From NCBI GenBank assembly GCA_900551145.1, contig URUQ01000003.1, positions 1 through 32,152 on the forward strand: a stretch of 32,152 nucleotides of DNA, in the 5' to 3' direction. The translations under genes were made by a program, and so were the position numbers. How positions within the stretch are numbered: the first letter of the stretch is position 1; each line of letters starts with the position of its first letter. The notes below the pieces were generated by a model. The model worked only from the letters and a program-made list of their open reading frames with translations. It was not told where the DNA came from and made no database searches. This DNA comes from an uncultured Eubacteriales bacterium (GTDB lineage Bacteria; Bacillota; Clostridia; Christensenellales; CAG-917). This document shows positions 14,574 through 22,892 of the stretch, piece after piece.

Positions 14574-16598
14574 ATGATTGTTGAGATGAAGAAGCTGGTG
14601 CTCATTGCGCACCGCTCGGACAGACACAAATTGTTCAAGGCTTTGCAACGTTCCAAGAACGTTGAGATTGCGCGTACGCACGATATCGAGAATACCGTGC
14701 GCCTTGACAATTCCGCTGCCGTGGAAAAGGCAAAAGTGCAACTTGCAAGAATAACTTTTGCTTTCAAATATCTCAAAGAACAAGAAAAACTTGCGGAAAA
14801 ACTTGCAAAACAAACGGAAAAAAGCGAGTATCCGTACATTTATACACCTATAAAAACTCCTTCTCTTTCCAAAATCGACATTATGAGTTTTGACGATTTT
14901 GACCTTATCGGCTCGAAAGAGGTGGAGCTTATGGCAAACGTTTCCGACCTCGAAGAAATCAACGCGCGTCAAAAAGAAATCGTCGCAATCAAGGAAAAGA
15001 CGAGAACGGAAATGGAAAGTCACAAGATTTTCTCCCAATTGCGTCAACCGTATTCCTACTTCAAAGACGGGGACAAAACGGTCGTCGTGCTCGGTTATAT
15101 TCCCTCTCAAAACACCGTCAAATTGCAACAATTTATAGACGCAACTCCGTCTGTTTATATCGAGCTTTTGAAACAATCCAAAGTGCAACCTTTCGTGGCA
15201 ATTGCGCACAAAGACGATGCGGACGAGCTTTTTAGGGCGTTGCAAGATTGCGAGTTTACGAGGGTTGCTACGGACGACGACACTACGCCGATGCAAAACG
15301 TCAATCGTCTTGCAGACAAGCTCAAGGAACTGGACGAAGAAAGCATGGAACTTGTCACTCGTGCGCTTGTCAAGGATATGTACGTGGGTGATTTAAAGAC
15401 GCTTTACGACTATTATCTCGTTGCGATACAACACAGCGAGGCACTTGACGGATTTGCGACCACGCAAAAGAGTTTCGTTATGGAAGCGTGGTATCCCGCC
15501 GAATACGAAGAGACTCTCAAAACGACTCTTGACGAACTCGGAGACACCTTCGTGTACGAGTTTAGAGAGCCGCAAGAGGGTGAGGCGGTGCCGTCTTACG
15601 TGCGCAATAACAAGGTTGTCGAGAACTATCAAGACATAACCAATATGTACAGCGCGCCCAACTATTTTTCGGATTTAGACCCCAATCCCGTGATGTCGGT
15701 ATTCTACTTCTTACTGTTCGGAATGATGATGGCGGACGCGGCGTACGGTATAATTTTGGCGCTTGGCGGACTTATAATGTATCTTGTCAAGAAGCCCACT
15801 CCCGGCAAAGGCAGACTTATCGCAGTCGTTGCAATGGGCGGTGTGAGTACGTTTATATGGGGCGCGTTGTTCGGCGGTTGGTTCGGACTCGACATATCGG
15901 GGACGTTCCTTGAAAAACTGCAAGTGGTGCAACCGCTCGAAGGCAAAGGACCGCTGATATTGCTCGGAATATCCTTTGCGCTCGGCTTCGTGCATATAGT
16001 CGTGGGTATGCTTCTCAACGCAATCAACCTCATCCGCAAAAAGCGTGTTCTCGACGCATTCTGTCAAGTAGGCACGTGGTATTTGATATTTGCGGGTATC
16101 ATAATGCTTGCGCTCTCAATGCTCTTCTTCAAAGACAAACCCGTCATCAAATGGGTGGGGATAGGTCTTATGGCGGGCGGTGCGTTCCTCTTGGTGCTCT
16201 CAAACGTGAGAGGCAAGAAGGGAATAAAAGCGGTTACGAGCTTCCTAACGGGCTTCGGAAAACTGTACGACGGCGTCAATATTCTTTCGGATATCCTCTC
16301 TTATGCACGACTTTTCGGACTTGCGCTCTCGGGTAGCGTCGTAGCACTCGTCGTCAACCAAATCTGTTCGGTGGTGCTCGGATTCTTCCCGCAAAATATC
16401 ATTGCGATAGGTTATATTCTCTGCGTGCCGATATTCCTCGTGGGACACGTATTCAACATAGCGATATCCACGCTCGGCGCGTACGTGCACAATTGCAGAC
16501 TGCAATATATCGAATTTTACGGAAAATTCTACGAAGGCGGAGGACACGTCTTTATGCCTTTCGGAACGAATACAAAATACACATACTTGGAAAAGTAG
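14574..16598 (+). CDS. ntpI: V-type ATP synthase subunit I (membrane stator, a-subunit homologue)
   Basis: This 674-residue protein has the two-part build of subunit I. The cytoplasmic N-terminal half (~1-370) starts MIVEMKKLVLIAHRSDRHKLFKALQ and contains coiled-coil segments. The membrane half (~375-655) has seven or eight helices. The half-channel arginines are in place: SYARLFGLALSGSVVALVVNQ (Arg579) and NCRLQYIEFYGKFYEGGG (Arg642). These face the K ring and let ions pass during rotation. MADAAYGIIL and GGWFG motifs are also typical. Length fits the family (about 640-680). The start follows the hairpin array with no normal ribosome binding site; MKKL at residue 5 is an alternative start. 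The stop codon overlaps the AGGAGG of the next gene. Confidence 0.95.
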   Translation: MIVEMKKLVLIAHRSDRHKLFKALQRSKNVEIARTHDIENTVRLDNSAAVEKAKVQLARITFAFKYLKEQEKLAEKLAKQTEKSEYPYIYTPIKTPSLSKIDIMSFDDFDLIGSKEVELMANVSDLEEINARQKEIVAIKEKTRTEMESHKIFSQLRQPYSYFKDGDKTVVVLGYIPSQNTVKLQQFIDATPSVYIELLKQSKVQPFVAIAHKDDADELFRALQDCEFTRVATDDDTTPMQNVNRLADKLKELDEESMELVTRALVKDMYVGDLKTLYDYYLVAIQHSEALDGFATTQKSFVMEAWYPAEYEETLKTTLDELGDTFVYEFREPQEGEAVPSYVRNNKVVENYQDITNMYSAPNYFSDLDPNPVMSVFYFLLFGMMMADAAYGIILALGGLIMYLVKKPTPGKGRLIAVVAMGGVSTFIWGALFGGWFGLDISGTFLEKLQVVQPLEGKGPLILLGISFALGFVHIVVGMLLNAINLIRKKRVLDAFCQVGTWYLIFAGIIMLALSMLFFKDKPVIKWVGIGLMAGGAFLLVLSNVRGKKGIKAVTSFLTGFGKLYDGVNILSDILSYARLFGLALSGSVVALVVNQICSVVLGFFPQNIIAIGYILCVPIFLVGHVFNIAISTLGAYVHNCRLQYIEFYGKFYEGGGHVFMPFGTNTKYTYLEK

Positions 16599-16609
16599 GA
16601 GGTAATACA

Positions 16610-17155
16610 ATGGGCAATCTAACACTTGGAACTTTCATCGCCATCATCGGTGCGGTTTTGGCAGCGGCAATGGCAGGTATAGGTTCGGTAATCGGCGTCG
16701 GCGTCGCAGGTAAGGCGGCGGCAGGCGTAACGAGCGAAGACCCCGACAAATTCTCTAAATGCCTCGTTTTGCAACTCTTGCCCGGTACGCAAGGTATCTA
16801 CGGCTTGCTCGTTGCGTTCTTGGTCTTTGTCAAAATCGATATGTTCGGCTCTGTGGAAAGACTTTCAATCACGGGCGGACTCGGTATTTTCGCAGCGTGC
16901 CTTCCTATGGCAATCGTCGGTCTTATCAGTGCGCTTTATCAATCGAGAGTGGCGTGCAGCGGTATCGCACTCGTTGCAAAACGTCCCGAAGAAAGCGGTA
17001 AGGCAATCATCTTGACCGTTATGGTTGAAACGTACGCGGTTTTGGCATTGCTCGTATCCCTTCTCGGCGTTATGATGCCTGCAACGGAAAGCCTTCGCGA
17101 AGTAGTTCCCGAAGCAAGCGGAGCGGCAGCGGCTGCATTGGCACTTATTGCATAA
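16610..17155 (+). CDS. ntpK: V-type ATP synthase subunit K (rotor ring, predicted Na+-binding)
   Basis: This 181-residue proteolipid has four membrane helices arising from a duplicated hairpin. The first repeat carries LLPGTQGIYG (Leu57, Thr60, Gln61) and the second SALYQSRVACSG (Gln111) and VMVETYAVLAL (Glu140). These align with the Enterococcus hirae NtpK sodium ligands Leu61, Thr64, Gln65, Gln110 and Glu139. As in that protein, the carboxylate is only in the second hairpin. The complex is therefore predicted to move Na+. The ATG at 16610 is preceded by AGGAGG (16597-16602) at seven bases, the strongest ribosome binding site in the operon, fitting the need for many ring subunits. An in-frame upstream extension inside ntpI is not used. 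Confidence 0.95.
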   Translation: MGNLTLGTFIAIIGAVLAAAMAGIGSVIGVGVAGKAAAGVTSEDPDKFSKCLVLQLLPGTQGIYGLLVAFLVFVKIDMFGSVERLSITGGLGIFAACLPMAIVGLISALYQSRVACSGIALVAKRPEESGKAIILTVMVETYAVLALLVSLLGVMMPATESLREVVPEASGAAAAALALIA

Positions 17156-17160
17156 GAATT

Positions 17161-17736
17161 ATGAGCAAAGAAGCAATTATCGACAAAATATTGTCCGACG
17201 CACGACTAAAAGCGGACGCAATCATCGGTGAGGCAAAGAACAAAGCCGACGAGATTATTGCAGATACCGCCGAAGCGTGCAAGGGGTATATTTACAACAG
17301 TAAAGCGGACACGGATAAGGCAGTGCTCGATTTGGAGGCGCGTGCCAAAACGGTGGCGGAACTCGACGCAAGAAAACTGCAATTGTCCGCAAAGGCGCAA
17401 ATCCTCGATAGGATATTTGCCCGTACGCTTGACAAGTTGAAAAACCTCGATAAAGAGCGTTACACCGCGCTTGTTTTCGCGATGCTTCAAAATGCCGAGG
17501 ACGGTGACGAAGTGGTGATATCTCAAAGAGAAAAGGATATCGTCACAAAAGAGTCGCTTGAAAAGTTTGCAAACGAGAAGGGAATAACCCTCACTCTTTG
17601 CGACGAACTCGGAGATTTTGACGGCGGTATCGTGATAAAGAGTAAAGGAGTGGACAAAAACTTCACTCTGGACGTTGAAACGCAACTTCTCAAAGAAGAA
17701 CTCGAAACGCAAATCGCAAAGGAAATTTTCGGCTGA
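17161..17736 (+). CDS. ntpE: V-type ATP synthase subunit E (peripheral stalk)
   Basis: This 191-residue protein has a helical, charged N-terminal half (EAIIDKILSDARLKADAIIGEAKNKADEIIADTAE) and a mixed alpha/beta C-terminal half with LCDELGDFDGGIVIKSKG. That is the classic subunit E layout: the helix pairs with subunit G/H and the C-terminal domain holds the A/B head. Length is typical (about 185-200). It begins five bases after the ntpK stop with no clear ribosome binding site, so reinitiation after ntpK is likely. Its TGA overlaps the ATG of ntpC by one base. Confidence 0.93.
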   Translation: MSKEAIIDKILSDARLKADAIIGEAKNKADEIIADTAEACKGYIYNSKADTDKAVLDLEARAKTVAELDARKLQLSAKAQILDRIFARTLDKLKNLDKERYTALVFAMLQNAEDGDEVVISQREKDIVTKESLEKFANEKGITLTLCDELGDFDGGIVIKSKGVDKNFTLDVETQLLKEELETQIAKEIFG

Positions 17737-18707
17737 TGTCAAACTCGTTCGTCTTTCAAAACGCCCAAATAAAAAGCCGTGAAAGCAAACTTCTCACACT
17801 TCAAGGTGTGCAGAGGCTTTTTGACGCGCAAAACGTTAAAGACGCTATGAAAGTCGTGATAGAACTAGGTCTCGCAAACGGTATGACCACCGAGGACGAG
17901 GATTTCGACACGGTTTTCAAAAACGAGGAAGAAAACCTTTGCACACTGCTCAAAGAGATGAACGTCAAAGGCGCACTCGACGTGTTTTTGCTTGAAAACG
18001 ATTACGTCAATTTGAAAATCGCGTCTAAAGCGTACGCCACCAAGAGCGACGATACGCACTTCTTACCCGACGGACTTTACGAGACGCAAAAAATCGTAGA
18101 GGCGTTGAGTGTGGAAGAAATCGTGGGCTTCGACAAACATTTTTTGAGCGCGATAAAAGGCGTTTCGGAAATTTTGAACGGTGAAAACCCCAATCCGCGT
18201 GCAATCGACAACTATCTCGACAAAAAAATGTACGAGCATATCTTCTCGTCCGTCTCAAAGAGCGGAAAAGAGGCAAAGGCGTACTATGAGAAAAAGGTTG
18301 ATTTTGCCAATATAGGAGCGTTTGCGCGTGCGCAAAAACTCGGTCTTGACGAAGAGTTTTTCAGGGCGTGCTTCATAGAGGGCGGAAAGATACCGCTTGC
18401 CAATTTTATAGAGCAAGACACCACTCTCGACACGTTCGCACTCAACATGAAAGGCACCGAGTTTGAAAAGATTGCGTCCGATTTGGCGCAAAGCAAAAAC
18501 GTGGTGGCTTTTGAAGTGGCAAGCGAAAACGCGCTTCTCAAAGAGTGGAAAGACGCGGACTTCGATATGTTCTCCATTGCGCCGATTGTAGCGTACTATC
18601 TCACCAAAAAGACGGAACTTAAAGTGGTTAAACTAATCGTTGCGGGCATCAAAAACCACGTGGACCCGCAAATAATAAAAGAAAGGATGCGTGAACTTTA
18701 TGCGTAA
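17736..18707 (+). CDS. ntpC: V-type ATP synthase subunit C (rotor-axle socket)
   Basis: The 323-residue helical protein matches the C/AC39 (d) subunit family, which couples the central stalk to the membrane ring. Recognisable stretches are SFVFQNAQIKSRESKLLT at the N-terminus, RAIDNYLDKKMYEHIF near the middle, and APIVAYYLTKKTELKVVKLIVAGIKNHVDPQIIKERMRELYA at the C-terminus, the last being the most conserved part of the family. The start is fixed by the TGATG overlap with ntpE. Its end overlaps ntpG by eight bases. Length is slightly below the usual 330-350. Confidence 0.94.
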   Translation: MSNSFVFQNAQIKSRESKLLTLQGVQRLFDAQNVKDAMKVVIELGLANGMTTEDEDFDTVFKNEEENLCTLLKEMNVKGALDVFLLENDYVNLKIASKAYATKSDDTHFLPDGLYETQKIVEALSVEEIVGFDKHFLSAIKGVSEILNGENPNPRAIDNYLDKKMYEHIFSSVSKSGKEAKAYYEKKVDFANIGAFARAQKLGLDEEFFRACFIEGGKIPLANFIEQDTTLDTFALNMKGTEFEKIASDLAQSKNVVAFEVASENALLKEWKDADFDMFSIAPIVAYYLTKKTELKVVKLIVAGIKNHVDPQIIKERMRELYA

Positions 18708-19026
18708 CGGCGTTGCGGTTGTCGGAGACAAAGATTCCGTGCTTGCATTCAAGGCAATAGGTCTTGACGTATTTCCCGTTGCGGGAGTTAGCGAAGCAAT
18801 CGACAAAATTCACGCTCTTGCAAGGCATTATGCCGTGATTTTCGTCACGGAAAAAGTTTATCAAGACGCCGAGTCGATTATCAAAAGATATCAAACTCGT
18901 CCCTATCCCGTTATCGTCCCCATTCCTTCGGCGGAAGGCAATGCGGGCACGGGTATGAAAGGGATAAAAGCCAACGTCGAAAAAGCGATTGGCGCAGACA
19001 TATTATTCGATAAAGAGGACAAATAA
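18700..19026 (+). CDS. ntpG: V-type ATP synthase subunit F (central stalk)
   Basis: The protein has 108 residues starting MRNGVAVVGDKDSVLAFKAIGLDVFPV, the standard opening of subunit F, followed by the Rossmann-like core (YAVIFVTEKVYQD, YPVIVPIPS) and GMKGIKANVEKAIGADIL. Subunit F sits with D in the rotating shaft. The ATG at 18700 fits the family start and overlaps ntpC by eight bases, with AAAGGA 12 bases upstream. An in-frame GTG at 18691 lies only three bases from the same AAAGGA and would add MNF; which is used cannot be decided here. The stop codon overlaps the ntpA ATG (TAATG). Confidence 0.93.
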   Translation: MRNGVAVVGDKDSVLAFKAIGLDVFPVAGVSEAIDKIHALARHYAVIFVTEKVYQDAESIIKRYQTRPYPVIVPIPSAEGNAGTGMKGIKANVEKAIGADILFDKEDK

Positions 19027-20789
19027 TGGAAACTGGCAAAATTGTAAAAGTGTCCGGCCCGTTGATAGTTGCCGAGGGTATGTCCCAAAGCAAAATGTAC
19101 GACGTCGTACACGTCAGTGAGAAAAAACTCATCGGTGAGATCATCGAATTGCGCGGTGATCGCGCTTCCATACAGGTTTACGAGGAAACGAGCGGTCTCG
19201 GCCCCGGCGAAAACGTTTATACTACGGGCGCGCCCTTGTCGGTGGAGCTTGCCCCCGGTCTTATCGAGGGCATTTACGACGGTATTCAACGTCCGCTTGC
19301 AAAGCTTAAAGAAGCTTCGGGCGATCGCATCGAAAGAGGCGTTTATATCCCCGCCGTCGATCACGACAAGAAGTGGGCATTCAACCCCGTCGTCACGGTC
19401 GGTACGCAAGTGGAGAGCGGAAGCGTTATAGGTACGGTGCAAGAAAACGTCCTCATTTTGCACAAAATTATGGTACCTTACGGCGTAAAAGGCGTCGTTA
19501 AGGAAATCAAAAAAGGCGAATTTACCGTTGACGAAACCGTTGCCGTCGTAGAGACGGAAAAGGGTGACGTAAACGTTACCATGCTACAAAAATGGCCCGT
19601 CAGAAAAGGCAGACCGTATAGAGAGAAGTTGTCACCCAAAGCGCCTCTCGTCACGGGACAAAGAGTCATCGACACGCTTTTCCCGATTGCAAAAGGCGGT
19701 GTGGCGGCAGTCCCCGGTCCGTTCGGAAGCGGAAAAACCGTCGTTCAACACCAACTTGCAAAATGGGCGGACGCGGATATCATCGTATACGTAGGTTGCG
19801 GTGAACGCGGAAACGAGATGACGGACGTTCTCAACGAGTTTCCGACTCTTATCGACCCAAAGAGCGGTCAACCGCTTATGAAACGTACCGTGCTTATCGC
19901 AAACACGTCGGATATGCCGGTTGCTGCTCGTGAAGCGTCCATTTATACGGGTATCACCATTGCGGAATACTTCAGAGATATGGGCTACTCCGTGGCAATT
20001 ATGGCGGACTCCACTTCTCGTTGGGCAGAGGCTCTTCGCGAAATGAGCGGTCGTCTCGAAGAAATGCCCGGTGAAGAAGGCTATCCCGCATATCTTTCTT
20101 CCCGTCTTGCGGAGTTCTACGAAAGAGCGGGTATCGTCAAGGTGCTCGGTCAAGACGACACGATAGGTTCTATCACCGCAATCGGCGCGGTATCTCCTCC
20201 CGGCGGCGACTTGTCTGAGCCCGTATCGCAAGCAACGCTTCGTATCGTCAAAGTGTTCTGGGGACTCAGCGCATCGCTCGCATACAAGCGTCATTTCCCG
20301 GCAATCGATTGGATTCAAAGTTACTCGCTTTATGCGGACAAACTTGCCGATTGGTACAGCGACCACGTCGGTGACGAATGGGGCGGACTAAGAGCAAAGT
20401 GTATGCGTATACTTCAGGAAGAGGCGCAACTTGACGAAATCGTGCGACTCGTCGGTATGGACGCACTCTCTCCGAACAATCGTCTTACGATGGAGACGGC
20501 AAAGTCCATAAGAGAGGACTATTTGCACCAAAACGCATTCCACGAAATCGATACGTTCGCATCGCTTGAAAAACAACAAGATATGCTCCGTCTTATCCTC
20601 GAATTCGACGCACTCGCAAGAGACGCGCTTGACAAAAACGTGGATATCGAGGATATCCTCGCGCTTCAAGTGAGAGAGCAAATCGGCAGAGCAAAATATA
20701 TTCCCGAGAGCGAAATGTCAAGATTTGACGACATACTTGCCGAAATCAAGAACGAAATGCACGCGCTCACCGATGAAGGAGGAATCTGA
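19026..20789 (+). CDS. ntpA: V-type ATP synthase catalytic subunit A
   Basis: The 587-residue catalytic subunit has Walker A GPFGSGKT (residues 231-238), the catalytic-glutamate region VGCGERGNEMTDVL, Walker B-like MADSTSRWAEALREMSGRLEEMPGEEGYPAYL, and the extra ~90-residue bulge domain of V-type A subunits, seen as the insert around ITMGVE-type sequence (VNVTMLQKWPVRKGRPY ends it). ATP is hydrolysed or made at the A/B interfaces. Length matches the family (578-600). The start is fixed by the TAATG overlap with ntpG, and the end overlaps ntpB by one base after GAAGGAGG, a strong ribosome binding site for the next gene. Confidence 0.97.
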   Translation: METGKIVKVSGPLIVAEGMSQSKMYDVVHVSEKKLIGEIIELRGDRASIQVYEETSGLGPGENVYTTGAPLSVELAPGLIEGIYDGIQRPLAKLKEASGDRIERGVYIPAVDHDKKWAFNPVVTVGTQVESGSVIGTVQENVLILHKIMVPYGVKGVVKEIKKGEFTVDETVAVVETEKGDVNVTMLQKWPVRKGRPYREKLSPKAPLVTGQRVIDTLFPIAKGGVAAVPGPFGSGKTVVQHQLAKWADADIIVYVGCGERGNEMTDVLNEFPTLIDPKSGQPLMKRTVLIANTSDMPVAAREASIYTGITIAEYFRDMGYSVAIMADSTSRWAEALREMSGRLEEMPGEEGYPAYLSSRLAEFYERAGIVKVLGQDDTIGSITAIGAVSPPGGDLSEPVSQATLRIVKVFWGLSASLAYKRHFPAIDWIQSYSLYADKLADWYSDHVGDEWGGLRAKCMRILQEEAQLDEIVRLVGMDALSPNNRLTMETAKSIREDYLHQNAFHEIDTFASLEKQQDMLRLILEFDALARDALDKNVDIEDILALQVREQIGRAKYIPESEMSRFDDILAEIKNEMHALTDEGGI

Positions 20790-22177
20790 TGCTTAAAGAA
20801 TACAATACGATAAGAGAAATCGTCGGGCCTCTTATGCTCGTTGAGGGCGTCGAGGGCGTAAAATACAACGAACTCGTCGAAATCAGACAAGAAAACGGCG
20901 AAGTAAGAAGCGGTAAAGTGCTTGAAATCAATCGCGATAAGGCACTCGTGCAACTTTTCGAGGCGTCGCAAGGCATCAAGATGGCAACGTCCAAAGCAAG
21001 ATTTTTGGGACACGGCATCGAACTTGGCGTAAGCGAAGATATGCTCGGAAGAGTTTTCGACGGTATGGGCAGACCTCGTGACGGAGGCGCACCCATCATT
21101 CCCGAAATGAAGCTCGACATCAACGGTCAGCCGATAAACCCCGTCGCAAGAGACTATCCCAACGAGTTTATCCAGACGGGTATAAGCGCAATCGACGGAC
21201 TTAATACGCTTGTCAGAGGACAAAAATTGCCCGTGTTTTCGATGTCAGGTATGCCCCACGCGGAGCTTGCCGCACAAATCGCAAGACAAGCAAAAGTGCG
21301 CGGCACCAACGAAAAATTCGCAGTCGTATTCGCTGCAGTCGGTATCACTTTTGAAGAGGCGGACTTCTTCATAAGCGATTTTAGAAAGACGGGAGCAATC
21401 GAGCGCGCGGTTATGTTTATCAACCTCGCAAACGACCCCGCAGTCGAGCGTATCTCCACTCCGAGAATGGCACTCACTTGCGCGGAATACCTTGCGTTTG
21501 AAAAGGATATGCACGTTCTCGTCATCACCACCGACATCACAAATTACGCAGAGGCGTTGCGTGAGGTTTCGGCGGCAAGAAAGGAAGTGCCCGGTCGTCG
21601 CGGTTACCCGGGTTATATGTACACCGACCTCGCAAGTATGTACGAGCGCGCGGGCAGAATAGTCGGCAAAAAGGGTTCTATCACTCAAATCCCGATTTTG
21701 ACGATGCCCGAGGACGACAAAACGCACCCCATTCCCGACCTTACGGGATACATCACCGAGGGACAAATCATCATCTCACGTGAGCTTTACAAGAAGGGCA
21801 TACTTCCGCCAATCGACGTGTTGCCGTCATTGTCCCGTCTAAAAGACAAGGGCATAGGCAAGGGCAAGACGAGAGAGGACCACGCCGACACTATGAACCA
21901 ACTTTTCAGTGCGTACGCACAAGGAAAAGAGGCAAAGGAATTGAGCTCTATTCTCGGTGACGCGGCTCTTACCGAAACGGACAAGAAGTACGCGCAATTT
22001 GCCGAAGAGTTTGAAAAACAATACGTGTCGCAAGGTTTCGATACCAACCGCTCCATTGAAGAGACTCTCGATATCGGCTGGCAATTGCTCAAAATATTGC
22101 CGAAGAGCGAGCTTAAACGTATTAGAGACGAGTATATTCAAAAATACCTCGAAAATGAGGATAAAACGGAAGAATAA
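20789..22177 (+). CDS. ntpB: V-type ATP synthase non-catalytic subunit B
   Basis: The protein has 462 residues. The P-loop is replaced by the B-type sequence SMSGMPHAELAAQIARQAKV, so it is the non-catalytic partner of subunit A. Other family blocks are GRVFDGMGRPRDGG, PNEFIQTGISAIDGLNTLVRGQKLPVFS, DITNYAEALREVSAARKEVPGRRGYPGYMYTDLASMYERAG and LPSLSRLKDKGIGKGKTREDH. Length is typical (455-465). Starts at TGATG with AAGGAGG upstream, and ends in TAATG shared with ntpD, so head subunits are made by coupled translation. Confidence 0.97.
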   Translation: MLKEYNTIREIVGPLMLVEGVEGVKYNELVEIRQENGEVRSGKVLEINRDKALVQLFEASQGIKMATSKARFLGHGIELGVSEDMLGRVFDGMGRPRDGGAPIIPEMKLDINGQPINPVARDYPNEFIQTGISAIDGLNTLVRGQKLPVFSMSGMPHAELAAQIARQAKVRGTNEKFAVVFAAVGITFEEADFFISDFRKTGAIERAVMFINLANDPAVERISTPRMALTCAEYLAFEKDMHVLVITTDITNYAEALREVSAARKEVPGRRGYPGYMYTDLASMYERAGRIVGKKGSITQIPILTMPEDDKTHPIPDLTGYITEGQIIISRELYKKGILPPIDVLPSLSRLKDKGIGKGKTREDHADTMNQLFSAYAQGKEAKELSSILGDAALTETDKKYAQFAEEFEKQYVSQGFDTNRSIEETLDIGWQLLKILPKSELKRIRDEYIQKYLENEDKTEE

Positions 22178-22812
22178 TGGCAAAACTCAACGTCAACCCA
22201 ACGAGAATGGAGTTGAGACGACTTAAAAATCGTCTCAAAACTGCTACTCGCGGTCACAAACTATTGAAGGATAAATCGGACGAAATGATTCGTCAATTTA
22301 TGCTTTACGTGCGTGAAAACAAGCGTTTGAGAGAGGAAGTCGAGAAGGAATTGACGGACTCTTTGAAGGCGTTTATGCTTGCGCGCGCCGTTTCGAGCGA
22401 TGCCGTTATAGAGGAAGCAATCGCAATGCCGTCGGCAAAGGTGGGACTCGAAACTTCGTCGAAAAACGTTATGAGCGTTGACGTACCTGTGTTTACCATA
22501 ACCGAAAGCGAGGCGAGCGAACTTTATCCCTATTCTTTTGCAAGCGTCACGAGCGAACTTGACGATTCGATAGCCTCTCTTACGGGGTTGCTTCCAAAAC
22601 TTTTGAAACTTGCCGAAGTGGAAAAGACGTGCAATATGCTTGCCGACGAGATAGAGAAAAATCGTAGACGCGTCAACGCACTGGAATACGTAATGATTCC
22701 GCAACTCGAAGAGACTATAAAGTATATCGCGCAAAAACTCGACGAAAACGAGAGGGGCGCAACGACGAGGCTTATGAAAGTCAAGTCTATGATACAAGAA
22801 AAAACGGAATAA
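22177..22812 (+). CDS. ntpD: V-type ATP synthase subunit D (central rotor shaft)
   Basis: This 211-residue coiled-coil protein starts MAKLNVNPTRMELRRLKNRLKTATRGHKLLKDKSDEMIRQF, a nearly invariant opening for subunit D. It ends with a second long helix (RRVNALEYVMIPQLEETIKYIAQKLDENERGATTRLMKVKSMIQEK), also typical. The two helices form the rotating shaft inside the A3B3 head. It is the last ATPase gene and is followed eight bases later by a hairpin. An ntpH homologue and the NtpJ potassium transporter seen in Enterococcus are absent. Confidence 0.96.
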   Translation: MAKLNVNPTRMELRRLKNRLKTATRGHKLLKDKSDEMIRQFMLYVRENKRLREEVEKELTDSLKAFMLARAVSSDAVIEEAIAMPSAKVGLETSSKNVMSVDVPVFTITESEASELYPYSFASVTSELDDSIASLTGLLPKLLKLAEVEKTCNMLADEIEKNRRRVNALEYVMIPQLEETIKYIAQKLDENERGATTRLMKVKSMIQEKTE

Positions 22813-22819
22813 TCGTTGC

Positions 22820-22845
22820 CCGCTTGCTTTGCGCAAGCGGTTTGC
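22820..22845 (+). terminator. Probable terminator of the V-ATPase operon
   Basis: The stem CCGCTTGC (22820-22827) pairs with GCAAGCGG (22833-22840), and TTTGCATTTAT follows. The T-tract is interrupted, so termination may be partial. Confidence 0.6.
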
Positions 22846-22892
22846 ATTTATAATACTATAAATTTAGTTATATATTATACGGACAAAATACT

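Noticed and set aside
14333..14584. An 83-residue ORF before ntpI
   Set aside because: It runs through the hairpin array. Its repetitive YHF/ISL/ITL residues come from the ATATCAC linkers, and it has no ribosome binding site.
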